From NCBI RefSeq assembly GCF_000737065.1, contig NZ_AQRC01000003.1:1-64000 (forward strand): a stretch of DNA of 64,000 nt. The letters run 5' to 3'. The position numbers were made by a program, and so were the translations under genes. Below the pieces are notes generated by a model. That model was not told where the DNA came from, ran no database searches, and worked only from the letters and a program-made list of their open reading frames with translations. Every line of letters starts with the position of its first letter. Within the stretch, counting starts at the first letter, position 1. This DNA comes from Thioclava atlantica. GTDB taxonomy: Bacteria > Pseudomonadota > Alphaproteobacteria > Rhodobacterales > Rhodobacteraceae. This document shows positions 25,203 through 34,419 of this stretch, piece after piece.

Positions 25203-26528
25203 TTACTCGATCTCTTCGAGCACGTCCTTCAGTGTTCCGACCAGCTCGTCGATCTGCTCTTTCGAGATGATCAGCGGCGGGCTCATCGCGATGATGTCGC
25301 CGGTGGTGCGGATCAGGATGCCCTTCTCGTAAGCCTTGAGGAAGGCCGAGAAGGCGCGCTTGGTCGGCTCGCCCGCGATCGGTTCGAGCTCGACCGCGCC
25401 GATCAGGCCCTCGTTGCGGATATCGATGACGTGGCGCACTCCCTTGAGCGAATGGAGTGCATCCTCCCAGTACGGCGCAAGCTCCGCGGCCCGCTCGAAG
25501 AGACCTTCTTCCTTGTAGGTCTCGAGCGTCGCGATCCCGGCCGCCGAGGCGATCGGGTTGCCCGAATAGGTGTAGCCGTGGAACAGCTCGATCATGTGCT
25601 CGGGGCCATTCATGAAGGCATCATGCACCTCGGCCGAGGTCAGCACCGCGCCCATCGGGATGACGCCGTTGGTCAGGCCCTTCGCGGTGGTGATCATGTC
25701 CGGCATGACGCCGTATTTCTCGGCGGCGAAGGCCGCGCCGGTGCGGCCGAACCCGGTGATCACCTCGTCGAAGATCAGCAGGATGCCGTGTTTCTTGGTG
25801 ATCGCGCGCAGCTTCTGCAGGTAGCCCTTGGGCGGCAGCAGGACGCCGGTCGAACCCGCCACCGGCTCGACGATGACCGCGGCGATGGTCTCGGCCCCGT
25901 GGAGCGCCACGATCCGCTCCAGTTCGTCGGCAAGATGGGCCCCATGCTCGGGCAGGCCGCGCGAATAGCGGTTCTCCTCGGGCAGATGCGTGTGCGGCAG
26001 GTGGTCGACGCCCGGCACCAGCGGCCCGAAGACCTTGCGGTTGGTCACGATCCCGCCCACCGAGATCCCGCCGAAATTCACGCCGTGATAGCCGCGTTCG
26101 CGCCCGATCAGACGGGTGCGCGCCCCGTCGCCGCGGGCGCGGTGATAGGCGATGGCGAGCTTGAGCGCGGTCTCGACCGATTCAGACCCGGAATTGGTGT
26201 AGAACACATGCGCCATGCTCTCGGGCGCGATGTCGAGGATGCGGTTCGCCAGTTCGAAGGCGATCGGGTGCCCCATCTGGAAGGCGGGCGCGTAATCGAG
26301 TTCGGCCGCCTGCTTCTGGATCGCCTCGGTGATCTTCGGACGGCAATGGCCCGCGTTGCAGCACCACAGCCCCGCGGTCCCGTCGAGAACCTGGCGCCCG
26401 TCGGCGGTCGTGTAATGCATATCCTTCGCCCCCACGAACATGCGCGGGTTCTGCTTGAACTGCCGGTTCGCCGTGAAGGGCATCCAGAAGGCGTTCAGGT
26501 CATTGGGGGTCTTGCGGTCGAGTGCCAT
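25203..26528 (-). CDS. Class III aminotransferase, probable beta-alanine (omega-amino acid):pyruvate transaminase
   Basis: 441 residues, fold-type I PLP enzyme. Visible motifs include FYTNSGSESVETALK, YHGVNFGG, the PLP aspartate in LLIFDEVITGFGRTG and lysine in TTAKGLTNGVIPMG. The N-terminal DLNAFWMPFTANRQFK is typical of beta-alanine:pyruvate transaminases. It would convert the beta-alanine from the pathway into malonate semialdehyde. A RutR-type dyad lies 51 bases upstream of the start, and a RutR paralogue diverges from it. The start at 26528 is at the conserved N-terminus. Confidence 0.93.
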   Translation of the reverse strand: MALDRKTPNDLNAFWMPFTANRQFKQNPRMFVGAKDMHYTTADGRQVLDGTAGLWCCNAGHCRPKITEAIQKQAAELDYAPAFQMGHPIAFELANRILDIAPESMAHVFYTNSGSESVETALKLAIAYHRARGDGARTRLIGRERGYHGVNFGGISVGGIVTNRKVFGPLVPGVDHLPHTHLPEENRYSRGLPEHGAHLADELERIVALHGAETIAAVIVEPVAGSTGVLLPPKGYLQKLRAITKKHGILLIFDEVITGFGRTGAAFAAEKYGVMPDMITTAKGLTNGVIPMGAVLTSAEVHDAFMNGPEHMIELFHGYTYSGNPIASAAGIATLETYKEEGLFERAAELAPYWEDALHSLKGVRHVIDIRNEGLIGAVELEPIAGEPTKRAFSAFLKAYEKGILIRTTGDIIAMSPPLIISKEQIDELVGTLKDVLEEIE

Positions 26529-26578
26529 GGAAAACTCCGGTCGGGCGGCCGGGTCTCGCCACGGCCGGGAACAACAAT

Positions 26579-26594
26579 CTGACCGATTGGTCAG
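26579..26594. promoter_or_regulatory. RutR-type operator 3
   Basis: Perfect dyad CTGACC-GATT-GGTCAG between the aminotransferase (starts 26528) and the second RutR-like gene (starts 26729). Same arms as operator 1. Confidence 0.85.
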
Positions 26595-26728
26595 GGTCAC
26601 GCTAGCACAGCCGGGAAGCCAGTCAAGCACGCGACTTTATCGCATCATTTCCCCGGCGTCACCCCCGCGTGAGATTGATCGCAGATCGAGCCTTCGGCTA
26701 AGCTCCGGATCGCACCAGGAGATGAGAC

Positions 26729-27382
26729 TTGACCGACGATCCGAAGTCCGGCGGAGCCACGGACCTTACACACGAAAACGACAAACCGCGGACCCGGATT
26801 CAGAAGGTCAATCGCAAGAAGATCCTCGATGCCGCGCTCGAGGTGTTTTCCGCACAGGGGTTTCGGGGCGCGACGCTCGACCAGATCGCCGCCGAGGCGG
26901 GGCTGAGCAAGCCCAACGTGCTCTATTACTTCCCGTCGAAAGAGGCGATCCACGCGGCACTGCTGGCCGGGCTGCTCGATATCTGGCTCGCCCCGCTGCG
27001 CGCGATGGACCCGCAAGGCGAGCCGCGCGACGAGATCATGTCCTACATGCGCCGCAAGCTCGAGATGAGCCGCGAGATGCCGCGCGAAAGCCGTCTCTTC
27101 GCCAATGAGGTCCTGCAGGGCGCGCCCCGGATCGGGGATGGCCTGAGCACCGATCTCAAGGCTCTGGTGGACGACAAGGCCGCGGTGATCCGCGATTGGA
27201 TCGCACAAGGCAAGCTCGCCCCGGTCGACCCGCATCACCTGATCTTCTCGATCTGGGCGCTTACCCAGCATTACGCGGATTTCGACGTTCAGGTGCGCGC
27301 CGTGCTCGGTCCCGACACCGATCCGTTCGACGGGGCGGGCAAGTTTCTCGACATGCTCTTCACCCGGCTTCTGACACCCTGA
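26729..27382 (+). CDS. rutR: TetR-family regulator, RutR (copy 2)
   Basis: 217 residues. Helix-turn-helix ILDAALEVFSAQGFRGATLDQIAAEAGLSKPNVLYYFPSK (shown as the family reads, about residues 32-70) and a RutR C-terminal domain with PVDPHHLIFSIWALTQHYADFD. It aligns well with copy 1, including the C-terminal ligand region. It begins with TTG at 26729, supported by AGGAGA six bases upstream and absence of an in-frame ATG nearby. It diverges from the aminotransferase across a perfect RutR dyad. Two paralogues on three similar sites raise the question of cross-regulation. Confidence 0.9.
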   Translation: MTDDPKSGGATDLTHENDKPRTRIQKVNRKKILDAALEVFSAQGFRGATLDQIAAEAGLSKPNVLYYFPSKEAIHAALLAGLLDIWLAPLRAMDPQGEPRDEIMSYMRRKLEMSREMPRESRLFANEVLQGAPRIGDGLSTDLKALVDDKAAVIRDWIAQGKLAPVDPHHLIFSIWALTQHYADFDVQVRAVLGPDTDPFDGAGKFLDMLFTRLLTP

Positions 27383-27491
27383 GCGCGCCACGCCGTTAAC
27401 CCTCATTGAAAAAACCGGGGGCCGTTCACCATTGGTAAACCCCGCGGGCGCAGAATCGCCGGGGTGGGAATGTTTGGAACGGGAGTTGGGG

Positions 27492-28046
27492 ATGGACCGG
27501 ATTTCGGGGCTGATGCCCCAGATCGGATGGTCGCCGCTCATGGTAGCCGCGACGCCGAAGAAGGCGCCCGCAACGACGGTGGAACCGGCGGAGAAGCCGG
27601 CCGATGCCGGCGGTGGCAGGGGCGCGAATGTCGATACGCAGACACCGGGCGATCACGCGCGGCAGGTGCGCACGCTCGAGGCTCTCGTGGCCCTGCGAAA
27701 GACGGACGCGGAGGAGAAAGGCGCAGGAGAGCCGCCGGATGGCGCGGCCGGTGCCTCGCCGGAGGCGCCTCCCGATCCGGACGCGCCGACGGGGCCGCCT
27801 CCGACCTTCGATGTCACGCCTCTCGAGGCGCAAGCCGCCGCGCTGCGGGAAGCCCCTGACCTGATCGCGTCTCCGGAGCCGGTCGAAGCCCGCGAGGAAA
27901 GCGGGCGCTCGGAGCCGGAGACAGACGCCCCCGAGCCCGCCCCTGAAAACGCGGACGCGCCGCCCGAGAACCGGAACGGCGCGTCGCGGGAGGATTGGCC
28001 CCGGGTCGCGGCCTATGTCACGCCCAAGGTGGACGTGACGCGCTAG
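27492..28046 (+). CDS. Proline/alanine/glutamate-rich protein of unknown function
   Basis: About 184 residues with no recognisable domain: an N-terminal MDRISGLMPQIGWSPLMVAA, then low-complexity acidic and proline-rich sequence, ending DWPRVAAYVTPKVDVTR. GGGAGTTGGGG precedes the ATG at 27492. The strongly biased composition suggests a disordered protein. Convergent with preA. I cannot assign a role. Confidence 0.6.
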   Translation: MDRISGLMPQIGWSPLMVAATPKKAPATTVEPAEKPADAGGGRGANVDTQTPGDHARQVRTLEALVALRKTDAEEKGAGEPPDGAAGASPEAPPDPDAPTGPPPTFDVTPLEAQAAALREAPDLIASPEPVEAREESGRSEPETDAPEPAPENADAPPENRNGASREDWPRVAAYVTPKVDVTR

Positions 28047-28058
28047 GCCGCCCCCGCC

Positions 28059-29357
28059 CTATTCGGCCGCATTGGCCGAAGGGTTGTTGGGATGGGTCGT
28101 CCAGTTGGCGTAATCGCCCACCGTCCGCCCCGTGCGCGGATCCACCTCGCCCTTGTCGAGCTTGCGCATCGTGATGCAATCGACCGGGCAGACATCGATG
28201 CACAGATTGCACGCGACGCATTCCTCGTCCTTCACGGTGAAGACGCGGTCCTCGCTCATCGCGATCGCCTGATGCGAGGTATCCTCGCAAGCCGCATAGC
28301 AGCGCCCGCACTTGATGCAATCGTCCTGATTGATCTCGGCCTTGGTGACGTAGTTGAGGTTGAGATACTGCCAATCGGTGACATTGGGCACCGCGCGCCC
28401 CACCAGATCGGAGGTCGAGGCGAAGCCCTTGCGGTCCATGTAATCCGAGAGCCCCGAGATCATCTCCTGCACGACCTTGAACCCGTAGGTCATCGCCGCG
28501 GTGCAGACCTGCACGTTGCCCGCGCCGAGTGCCATGAACTCCGCCGCGTCGCGCCAGGTGGTGACCCCGCCGATCCCCGAGATCGGCAGCCCCGCCGTCT
28601 CGGACGAGCGCGCGATCTCGGCCACCATGTTGAGCGCGATCGGCTTCACCGCCGGGCCGCAATAGCCGCCATGTGTGCCCTTGCCGTCGATGGTGGGCTC
28701 GGGCGCGAAATCATCGAGATCGACCGAGGTGATCGAGTTGATCGTGTTGATCAGCGAGACCGCATCGGCCCCGCCACGCTTGGCGGCCTCGGCCGGGCGG
28801 CGGATATCGGTGATGTTGGGCGTCAGTTTCACGATCACCGGCATGCGGGTGTATTGCTTGCACCAGCGCGTGACCATCTCGATATATTCGGGCACCTGCC
28901 CCACCGCCGAGCCCATGCCGCGCTCGGCCATCCCATGCGGGCAGCCGAAGTTCAGCTCGACCCCGTCGGCGCCGGTTTCCTCGACCAGCGGCAGGATCGC
29001 CTTCCAGCTCTCCTCGTCGCAAGGCACCATCAGCGACACGATCAGCGCCCGGTCCGGATAGTCGCGCTTGACCGCCTTGATCTCGCGCAGATTGGTCTGC
29101 AGCGGACGGTCGGTGATCAGCTCGATATTGTTGAGCCCCAGCAGCCGCCGGTCCGCGCCATAGATCGCGCCGTAGCGCGGGCCATTGACGTTGACGACAG
29201 GCGGGCCCTCGGAGCCCAGCGTCTTCCACACCACACCGCCCCAACCGGCCTCGAAGGCGCGGCGGACATTGTATTCCTTGTCGGTCGGCGGCGCGGAGGC
29301 GAGCCAGAACGGGTTCGGGGACTTGATACCGATGAATTCGGAACGCAGATCGGCCAT
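28059..29357 (-). CDS. preA: NAD-dependent dihydropyrimidine dehydrogenase subunit PreA
   Basis: 432 residues. An FMN TIM-barrel of the dihydroorotate dehydrogenase family (residues 1-310; phosphate site GIGGVTTW) is followed by two ferredoxin-type 4Fe-4S motifs, CIKCGRCYAACEDTSH and CVACNLCIDVCP. With PreT it reduces uracil and thymine to the dihydro forms. The active-site loop reads CPHGMAERGMGSAVGQ; by memory of mammalian enzymes the catalytic cysteine lies where Val is here, with a Ser two residues earlier. Follows preT with three bases between, so co-transcribed. Confidence 0.95.
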   Translation of the reverse strand: MADLRSEFIGIKSPNPFWLASAPPTDKEYNVRRAFEAGWGGVVWKTLGSEGPPVVNVNGPRYGAIYGADRRLLGLNNIELITDRPLQTNLREIKAVKRDYPDRALIVSLMVPCDEESWKAILPLVEETGADGVELNFGCPHGMAERGMGSAVGQVPEYIEMVTRWCKQYTRMPVIVKLTPNITDIRRPAEAAKRGGADAVSLINTINSITSVDLDDFAPEPTIDGKGTHGGYCGPAVKPIALNMVAEIARSSETAGLPISGIGGVTTWRDAAEFMALGAGNVQVCTAAMTYGFKVVQEMISGLSDYMDRKGFASTSDLVGRAVPNVTDWQYLNLNYVTKAEINQDDCIKCGRCYAACEDTSHQAIAMSEDRVFTVKDEECVACNLCIDVCPVDCITMRKLDKGEVDPRTGRTVGDYANWTTHPNNPSANAAE

Positions 29358-29360
29358 TTC

Positions 29361-30722
29361 TCAGCCCTCCATCAGGAAATTGTGGATGTCTTCGGCCGCA
29401 TCGCGCCCCTGCGCCACCGCCGTCACGGTCAGGTCTTCGCCGGCATGGGTGCAATCGCCCCCCGCCCAGACCCGTTCCGCGGAGGTTCGGCCCGCACCGT
29501 CCACCTTGATCTTGCCGCCTGCGACCTCGACCTGCGGCGGCGTGTCGCCCAGCGTCTGGCCGATCGCCTTGAAGACCTGATCGGCCTTGAGGCGGAAACC
29601 GGTATCGGTCATCTCGAGCCCCTCCGCCCCCTTGCGGGTATAGGCGAACTCGATCTCGCGCACCGCGCCATTGCCGTGAATGGCGATCGGCGCCGCGTTT
29701 TCGATGATGGTGACGCCGTGGGTCAGCGCATGCTCCTGCTCGACCGTGCTTGCGGGCATCTCGGCGCGCGAGCGGCGGTAGACGAGACTCACGTTCAGTG
29801 CACCCAGCAATTTCGCCTGGACGGCCGCGTCCACCGCAGTCATGCCGCCACCGATCACCACGACGTCGCGCCCGATCGGCAGCTTGGCCAGATCGGAGGC
29901 CTGGCGCAGCTCGGCGATGAACTCGGTCGCGGGGCGGATGCCCTCCTTGTCCTCGCCATCGAGCCGCAGCGCGTTCACGCCAGACAGACCGACCCCGAGG
30001 AAGACCGCATCGTGATCGGCCATCAGATCGGAGAGCGCGCCGTCCCCGGCCCGGCCAAGCTGCCAGTTCTCGACGAATGTGATCCCGCCGATCTGCGCGA
30101 GCCAGGCCACTTCGGCCTGCGCGAAGCCACCCGGAGCCTTGTAGCTGGCGATCCCGTATTCGTTGAGCCCGCCCGGCTTGGCGCGCGCGTCGTAGATCGT
30201 GACCTCGTGCCCCTTCATCGCCAGGCGATGGGCGCAGGCCAGACCCGCAGGCCCTGCGCCGATCACCGCCACCGACTTGCCGGTACGGGAGGCGCGGGCG
30301 AAGGGATGGTTCTGCCTGGCCATGAGCGTGTCGGTCGCATAGCGCTGAAGCGCGCCGATCTCGACCGGCTCTCCCTCTGCATCCATACGCACGCAGGCCC
30401 CTTCGCAAAGGGTCTCGGTCGGACAGACGCGGGCGCACATGCCGCCAAGGATGTTCTGCTCGAAGATCGTCCGGGCAGCCGCCTCGGGCGTGCCGGTCGA
30501 GATCTGCCGGATGAAGAGCGGCACGTCGATCGAGGTCGGGCAGGCCTCCATGCACGGCGCGTCGTGACAGAAATAGCACCGGTCGGCGGCGATCCGGGCT
30601 TCCTGCGCGCCCAGCGGCGGCGCGTGATCGGCGAAGTTCGTGCAATAGCTTTCCGGGTCGAGCCGGCCGGGCACGATCCCTTCGGTGAGCTGGCTGTTGG
30701 ACACTTGCGGGCTCCCTGTCAT
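29361..30722 (-). CDS. preT: NAD(P)-dependent dihydropyrimidine dehydrogenase subunit PreT
   Basis: 453 residues. The N-terminal cysteine-rich helical domain binds two 4Fe-4S clusters (CYFCHDAPCMEACPTSIDVP and GGMCARVCPTETLCEGACV). A two-dinucleotide-fold reductase follows: FAD site VAVIGAGPAGLACAH and NAD site VVVIGGGMTAVDAA, ending with WAGGDCTHAG. Same layout as the glutamate synthase small subunit. It is the first gene of preTA. The 278 bases between it and accB are gene-free and contain two divergent promoters; no clear RutR dyad was seen there. Confidence 0.94.
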   Translation of the reverse strand: MTGSPQVSNSQLTEGIVPGRLDPESYCTNFADHAPPLGAQEARIAADRCYFCHDAPCMEACPTSIDVPLFIRQISTGTPEAAARTIFEQNILGGMCARVCPTETLCEGACVRMDAEGEPVEIGALQRYATDTLMARQNHPFARASRTGKSVAVIGAGPAGLACAHRLAMKGHEVTIYDARAKPGGLNEYGIASYKAPGGFAQAEVAWLAQIGGITFVENWQLGRAGDGALSDLMADHDAVFLGVGLSGVNALRLDGEDKEGIRPATEFIAELRQASDLAKLPIGRDVVVIGGGMTAVDAAVQAKLLGALNVSLVYRRSRAEMPASTVEQEHALTHGVTIIENAAPIAIHGNGAVREIEFAYTRKGAEGLEMTDTGFRLKADQVFKAIGQTLGDTPPQVEVAGGKIKVDGAGRTSAERVWAGGDCTHAGEDLTVTAVAQGRDAAEDIHNFLMEG

Positions 30723-31000
30723 GTTTTTTTATGGAACCACGCTGACACAGGTTGAATTTTTATCAAGTGGTAAAATATGCCGCATCGCAGCAGCGGACGT
30801 TTGTCCAATGCTTTGCCCGCGCATTGAGCGCCCCGAGCCGACGAACGATCAAAATCGAGGCAGTCACGACATCGCGAGGCCCTGACGCTGCGAAAGCCGA
30901 TCCGGCTTTTCACCGCGCCTCGCCTCGCGTATAACGCCCTGCAATATCCGAAGGGCCCCGCAGAATGGGCCAGAAATGAAAAGCACCCCTCGAGGACCGC

Positions 31001-31504
31001 ATGACCAAGAACACCCGTGATAACGACGTGGCCTTCATCCAGGCCCTGGCAGAGCTTCTGAACGCCAATGACCTGACCGAAATCGCCGTGACGCGCGATT
31101 ACGCTCCCGATGACAGCCTGAAAGTGCGGGTGTCGAAACAGACCAACATCGTTCACACCGCGGCCCCCGCCGCCCCTGTGGCCGCCGCGGCACCGGCCGC
31201 CGCTCCCGCCCCGGCAGCAGCCGCACCCGCCGCAGCCCCGGCCGCAGCTTCCGAGGATCCCGCCGATCATCCCGGCGCCGTACCCTCGCCGATGGTGGGC
31301 ACCGCCTATCTCGCGGCCGAGCCCGGCGCCTCCGCCTTCGTGAAGATCGGCGATCAGGTGAAAGAGGGGCAGACCCTGATGATCGTCGAGGCGATGAAGA
31401 CCATGAACCACATCCCCGCGCCGAAATCGGGCACGGTCAAGCGCATCCTGGTCGATGACGGCCAGCCGGTGGAATACGGCACGACGCTGATGATCGTCGA
31501 GTAA
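31001..31504 (+). CDS. accB: Acetyl-CoA carboxylase biotin carboxyl carrier protein
   Basis: 167 residues: an N-terminal helical part, a long alanine/proline linker (about residues 52-86) and the biotinyl domain ending near the C-terminus, with the biotinylation lysine in VEAMKTMNHI. It carries CO2 between the biotin carboxylase and the carboxyltransferase for malonyl-CoA synthesis. Twelve bases separate it from accC; the pair is a standard operon. Confidence 0.97.
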   Translation: MTKNTRDNDVAFIQALAELLNANDLTEIAVTRDYAPDDSLKVRVSKQTNIVHTAAPAAPVAAAAPAAAPAPAAAAPAAAPAAASEDPADHPGAVPSPMVGTAYLAAEPGASAFVKIGDQVKEGQTLMIVEAMKTMNHIPAPKSGTVKRILVDDGQPVEYGTTLMIVE

Positions 31505-31516
31505 GGGAGCTTTCGA

Positions 31517-32860
31517 ATGTTCGACAAGATCCTGATCGCCAATCGCGGCGAGATCGCGCTGCGCGTGATCCGCGCCTGCCGCGAGATGGGGATCGCGAGC
31601 GTCGCGGTCCATTCGACGGCTGATTCGGACGCGATGCATGTGCGCATGGCCGACGAGTCGGTCTGCATCGGGCCCAACAGCTCCGCCCAGTCCTACCTCT
31701 CCGTCCCCGCGATCGTCGCCGCCTGCGAGATCACCGGAGCCCAGGCGATCCACCCCGGCTACGGCTTCCTTTCCGAGAACGCCGCCTTCGTGCAGGTGCT
31801 CGAGGATCACGGGATCACCTTCATCGGCCCCAAGGCCGAGCATATCCGGATCATGGGCGACAAGATCACCGCCAAGGAAACCGCGAAGAAGCTGGGCATC
31901 CCGGTCGTTCCCGGCTCCGAGGGCGGCGTGCCCGATCTCGAGACGGCCGAGACGGTCGCGGGCGAGATGGGCTATCCGGTCATCATCAAGGCCACCGCCG
32001 GCGGCGGCGGTCGCGGCATGAAGGTCGCGAAATCCGAAGAGGATCTCGAGGTCGCCTTCCGCACCTCGCGCTCCGAGGCGAAAGCCGCCTTCGGCAATGC
32101 GGAAGTCTATATCGAGAAATACCTTCAGCGCCCGCGCCATATCGAGATCCAGGTCTTCGGCGACGGCAAGGGCCGCGGCGTCCATCTGGGCGAGCGCGAC
32201 TGCTCGCTCCAGCGCCGGCACCAGAAGGTTTTCGAGGAAGCGCCGGGCCCCGCGATCACCCCCGAAGAGCGCGCCCGCATCGGCGACATCTGCGCCAAGG
32301 CGATCGGCGAGCTGGGCTATGCCGGCGCGGGCACGATTGAGTTCCTCTACGAGGACGGCGAGTTCTACTTCATCGAGATGAACACCCGCCTGCAGGTGGA
32401 GCACCCGGTGACCGAGGCGATCTTCGGCGTCGATCTCGTGCGCCAGCAGATCAGGGTCGCCGCCGGCGAGGAGATGGAGTTCGAGCAGGACAAGCTCTCG
32501 ATCCGCGGCCATGCGATCGAGGTCCGGATCAATGCCGAGAAACTGCCGAATTTCGCGCCCTGCCCCGGCAAGATCACGCATTACCACGCGCCGGGCGGGC
32601 TCGGGGTACGGATGGATAGCGCGCTCTATGACGGCTACACCATCCCGCCCTATTACGACAGCCTGATCGGCAAGCTGATCGTTCATGGCCGGGATCGCCA
32701 CGAGGCGCTGCAGCGGCTCAAACGGGCGCTTGGCGAGCTGATCGTGGACGGGGTGGACACGACCGTACCGCTCTTCAATGCGCTGCTCGAGGAACCCGAC
32801 ATCCAGAAGGGCGACTACTCGATCCACTGGCTGGAAAAGTGGCTCGAGCGAAACCTCTGA
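31517..32860 (+). CDS. accC: Acetyl-CoA carboxylase biotin carboxylase subunit
   Basis: 447 residues in the ATP-grasp fold: N-terminal [20 protein letters not shown], glycine-rich ATP loop [13 protein letters not shown], catalytic region [24 protein letters not shown] and [16 protein letters not shown]. It carboxylates biotin on AccB. Length is normal. A strong terminator follows 26 bases later. Confidence 0.97.
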   Translation: MFDKILIANRGEIALRVIRACREMGIASVAVHSTADSDAMHVRMADESVCIGPNSSAQSYLSVPAIVAACEITGAQAIHPGYGFLSENAAFVQVLEDHGITFIGPKAEHIRIMGDKITAKETAKKLGIPVVPGSEGGVPDLETAETVAGEMGYPVIIKATAGGGGRGMKVAKSEEDLEVAFRTSRSEAKAAFGNAEVYIEKYLQRPRHIEIQVFGDGKGRGVHLGERDCSLQRRHQKVFEEAPGPAITPEERARIGDICAKAIGELGYAGAGTIEFLYEDGEFYFIEMNTRLQVEHPVTEAIFGVDLVRQQIRVAAGEEMEFEQDKLSIRGHAIEVRINAEKLPNFAPCPGKITHYHAPGGLGVRMDSALYDGYTIPPYYDSLIGKLIVHGRDRHEALQRLKRALGELIVDGVDTTVPLFNALLEEPDIQKGDYSIHWLEKWLERNL

Positions 32861-32885
32861 GCGAACGGTTTCCCGGCACTATCGA

Positions 32886-32912
32886 AACGCCCCCGCCACG
32901 GGGGCGTTTTTC
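32886..32912 (+). terminator. Intrinsic terminator of accBC
   Basis: Stem AACGCCCCC / GGGGGCGTT with loop GCCAC followed by a T-rich tail (TTTTTC), 26 bases after the accC stop. Confidence 0.9.
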
Positions 32913-32927
32913 TTTGCCGCATCGAGA

Positions 32928-32983
32928 GGGGCGCTGCCCCTCGGCCTGCGGCCTCACCCCGGGATATTTACGTCAAGAGGAAG
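32928..32983 (+). repeat. Intergenic repeat, copy 3
   Basis: Plus strand: GGGGCGCTGCCCC, a GC-rich spacer, CCCCGGGATATTTACGTCAA and GAGGAAG. It shares CGGGATATTT-n-CGTCAAGAGGAAG with the copy at 62021. It lies between the accC terminator and the end of the convergent methyltransferase gene. Confidence 0.75.
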
Positions 32984-32999
32984 CCGCATCCTTGCCCGC

Positions 33000-33710
33000 T
33001 CAGCGCGGGGTGAGCAGACAGGTCCCGCGTCGCTTGGGCTGGTCGGAGGCGCGGTAGTAATCGCCGATATGGCGGCGTTTGCCCGCCCCGATTTCGCTCC
33101 AGTCGAGCCAATGGCAGTCATAATCGAGCACGTCGGCCATCGCCTCCATCGCGGTAAAGGAGGGGATTCCGATCAGCGCCTTTTCCTGCCCCTCGATCTG
33201 GGGGATCGCATTGAGTTCGTTATCGGTGCGCTCGCGCACCAGCATGATCACCTGGCCCGGGCGTTGGGCGAATTCGCTGTCGACGATGACCAGTTCCGGG
33301 CCGAGTTTGCGCACGAGCTGGAACAGGCGGAAATGATCCATCACATGGTAGAGGATGCCGAGGACGCCCACGACGTCGAACCGCTCGCCGCGGTCGATGA
33401 GCTTTTGCATGCCGTCGAAGATGTCGTCGCAGATCAGCGAGACCTTCTCGCGCAGATGCCCACGCGGAAATTCTGAGAAGCGGTCGATCAGTTCCTGCCG
33501 CCCCTCGATCCCCACGACCTCGCGCGCGCCGGCGGCGGCGAAAGCGTAGGCCCAGCGGCCGTCATGGGCGGCGAGATCGAGCACCCGCTTGCCCGCGATC
33601 TCCGCCTCGAGCGGCTTGATGATCATCTTGTGCCGCAGGTTCATCCGCTCGACCGTGCCGGGATCGTCGGAATAGCGGTCGATCTCGGGCAGGAAATCAT
33701 AGAAACCCAT
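33000..33710 (-). CDS. Class I SAM-dependent methyltransferase
   Basis: 236 residues with the Rossmann methyltransferase motifs: motif I VLDLAAHDGRWAYAFAAAG, an acidic residue after motif II in VVGIEGRQELI, and DVVGVLGILYHVMDHF around motif IV. The N-terminal MGFYDFLPEIDRY is distinct. Similar to tRNA cmoB-like or small-molecule methyltransferases; substrate cannot be assigned. Divergent from aat with 70 bases between. Confidence 0.85.
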   Translation of the reverse strand: MGFYDFLPEIDRYSDDPGTVERMNLRHKMIIKPLEAEIAGKRVLDLAAHDGRWAYAFAAAGAREVVGIEGRQELIDRFSEFPRGHLREKVSLICDDIFDGMQKLIDRGERFDVVGVLGILYHVMDHFRLFQLVRKLGPELVIVDSEFAQRPGQVIMLVRERTDNELNAIPQIEGQEKALIGIPSFTAMEAMADVLDYDCHWLDWSEIGAGKRRHIGDYYRASDQPKRRGTCLLTPR

Positions 33711-33780
33711 GTTTGCGCTCGGCCTCGCTCTGGTTCATCTTGGATCGAGCCTAGGCCTAGGGGAAAATGCGGGCAAGAAA

Positions 33781-34419
33781 ATGACGGACCGGTTGAGCGC
33801 GCGACTTCTGCTGGCAGGTTATGCCCAAGGCATCTTTCCGATGGCCGAAAGCCGCGAAAACCCGGAGCTGCACTGGTTCGACCCGGCGCGGCGCGGAATC
33901 GTTCCCTTGGAGAATTTCCACATTTCGCGCTCTTTGGCGAAGAATATCCGGCGCGGGAATTACAGTATCTCGATCGACCGCGATTTTCGGGGCGTGGTCG
34001 AGGGTTGCGCGGATCGCGACGAGACCTGGATCAACGGACCGCTCTTCGACCTCTATGACGAGCTGCATGCTGCGGGTTTCGCCCATAGTCTCGAGGTCTG
34101 GCAGGACGGTGCATTGGCGGGCGGCATCTTCGGCATCACTCTGGGCGGCGCCTTCTTCGGGGAGAGCATGTTCTCGAGGCGAACCGATGCTTCGAAGACC
34201 GCGCTCGCCTACCTAGTGGACCGGCTGCGGCAGGGCGGGTTCTCGCTCTTCGACACGCAATATATCACGCCGCATCTGGCACGGATGGGCGCGATCGAGA
34301 TCCCGCGGCTCGAATATCGCGCACGGCTCGCGCAAGCCCTGCATGAGCGCGGCGATTTCGCGGCGCCCGAGACGCCCGACCCTCAGTCGCTCTTGCAGCG
34401 AATGGCCCAGACGTCATAG
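33781..34419 (+). CDS. aat: Leucyl/phenylalanyl-tRNA--protein transferase
   Basis: 212 residues: N-terminal LLLAGYAQGIFPMAES and LHWFDPARRGIVP, the catalytic block LYDELHAAGFAHSLEVW, and GGIFGITLGGAFFGESMFSR, TDASKTALAYL, FDTQYITPHLARMGA. It adds Leu or Phe to N-terminal Arg/Lys substrates, creating N-degrons for ClpAP. The start is at 33781, where the conserved sequence begins. Its end overlaps the convergent DUF2155 gene by 37 bases. Confidence 0.96.
   Translation: MTDRLSARLLLAGYAQGIFPMAESRENPELHWFDPARRGIVPLENFHISRSLAKNIRRGNYSISIDRDFRGVVEGCADRDETWINGPLFDLYDELHAAGFAHSLEVWQDGALAGGIFGITLGGAFFGESMFSRRTDASKTALAYLVDRLRQGGFSLFDTQYITPHLARMGAIEIPRLEYRARLAQALHERGDFAAPETPDPQSLLQRMAQTS

Noticed and set aside
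27390-27420. GTTAACC sequence considered as a CtrA site
   Set aside because: Spacing and second half do not fit the TTAA-N7-TTAA consensus.
28092-30755. Open plus-strand frame of 887 codons antisense to preA and preT
   Set aside because: Both minus-strand genes have unambiguous catalytic and Fe-S motifs; the antisense frame has none.
30740-30775. Possible RutR-like or other dyad (ttgaatttttatcaa) upstream of preT
   Set aside because: The arms do not match TTGACC/GGTCAA, and short AT-rich palindromes are expected by chance.
30719-32827. Open minus-strand frame antisense to accB/accC
   Set aside because: Low-complexity sequence caused by codon bias; accB and accC are certain.
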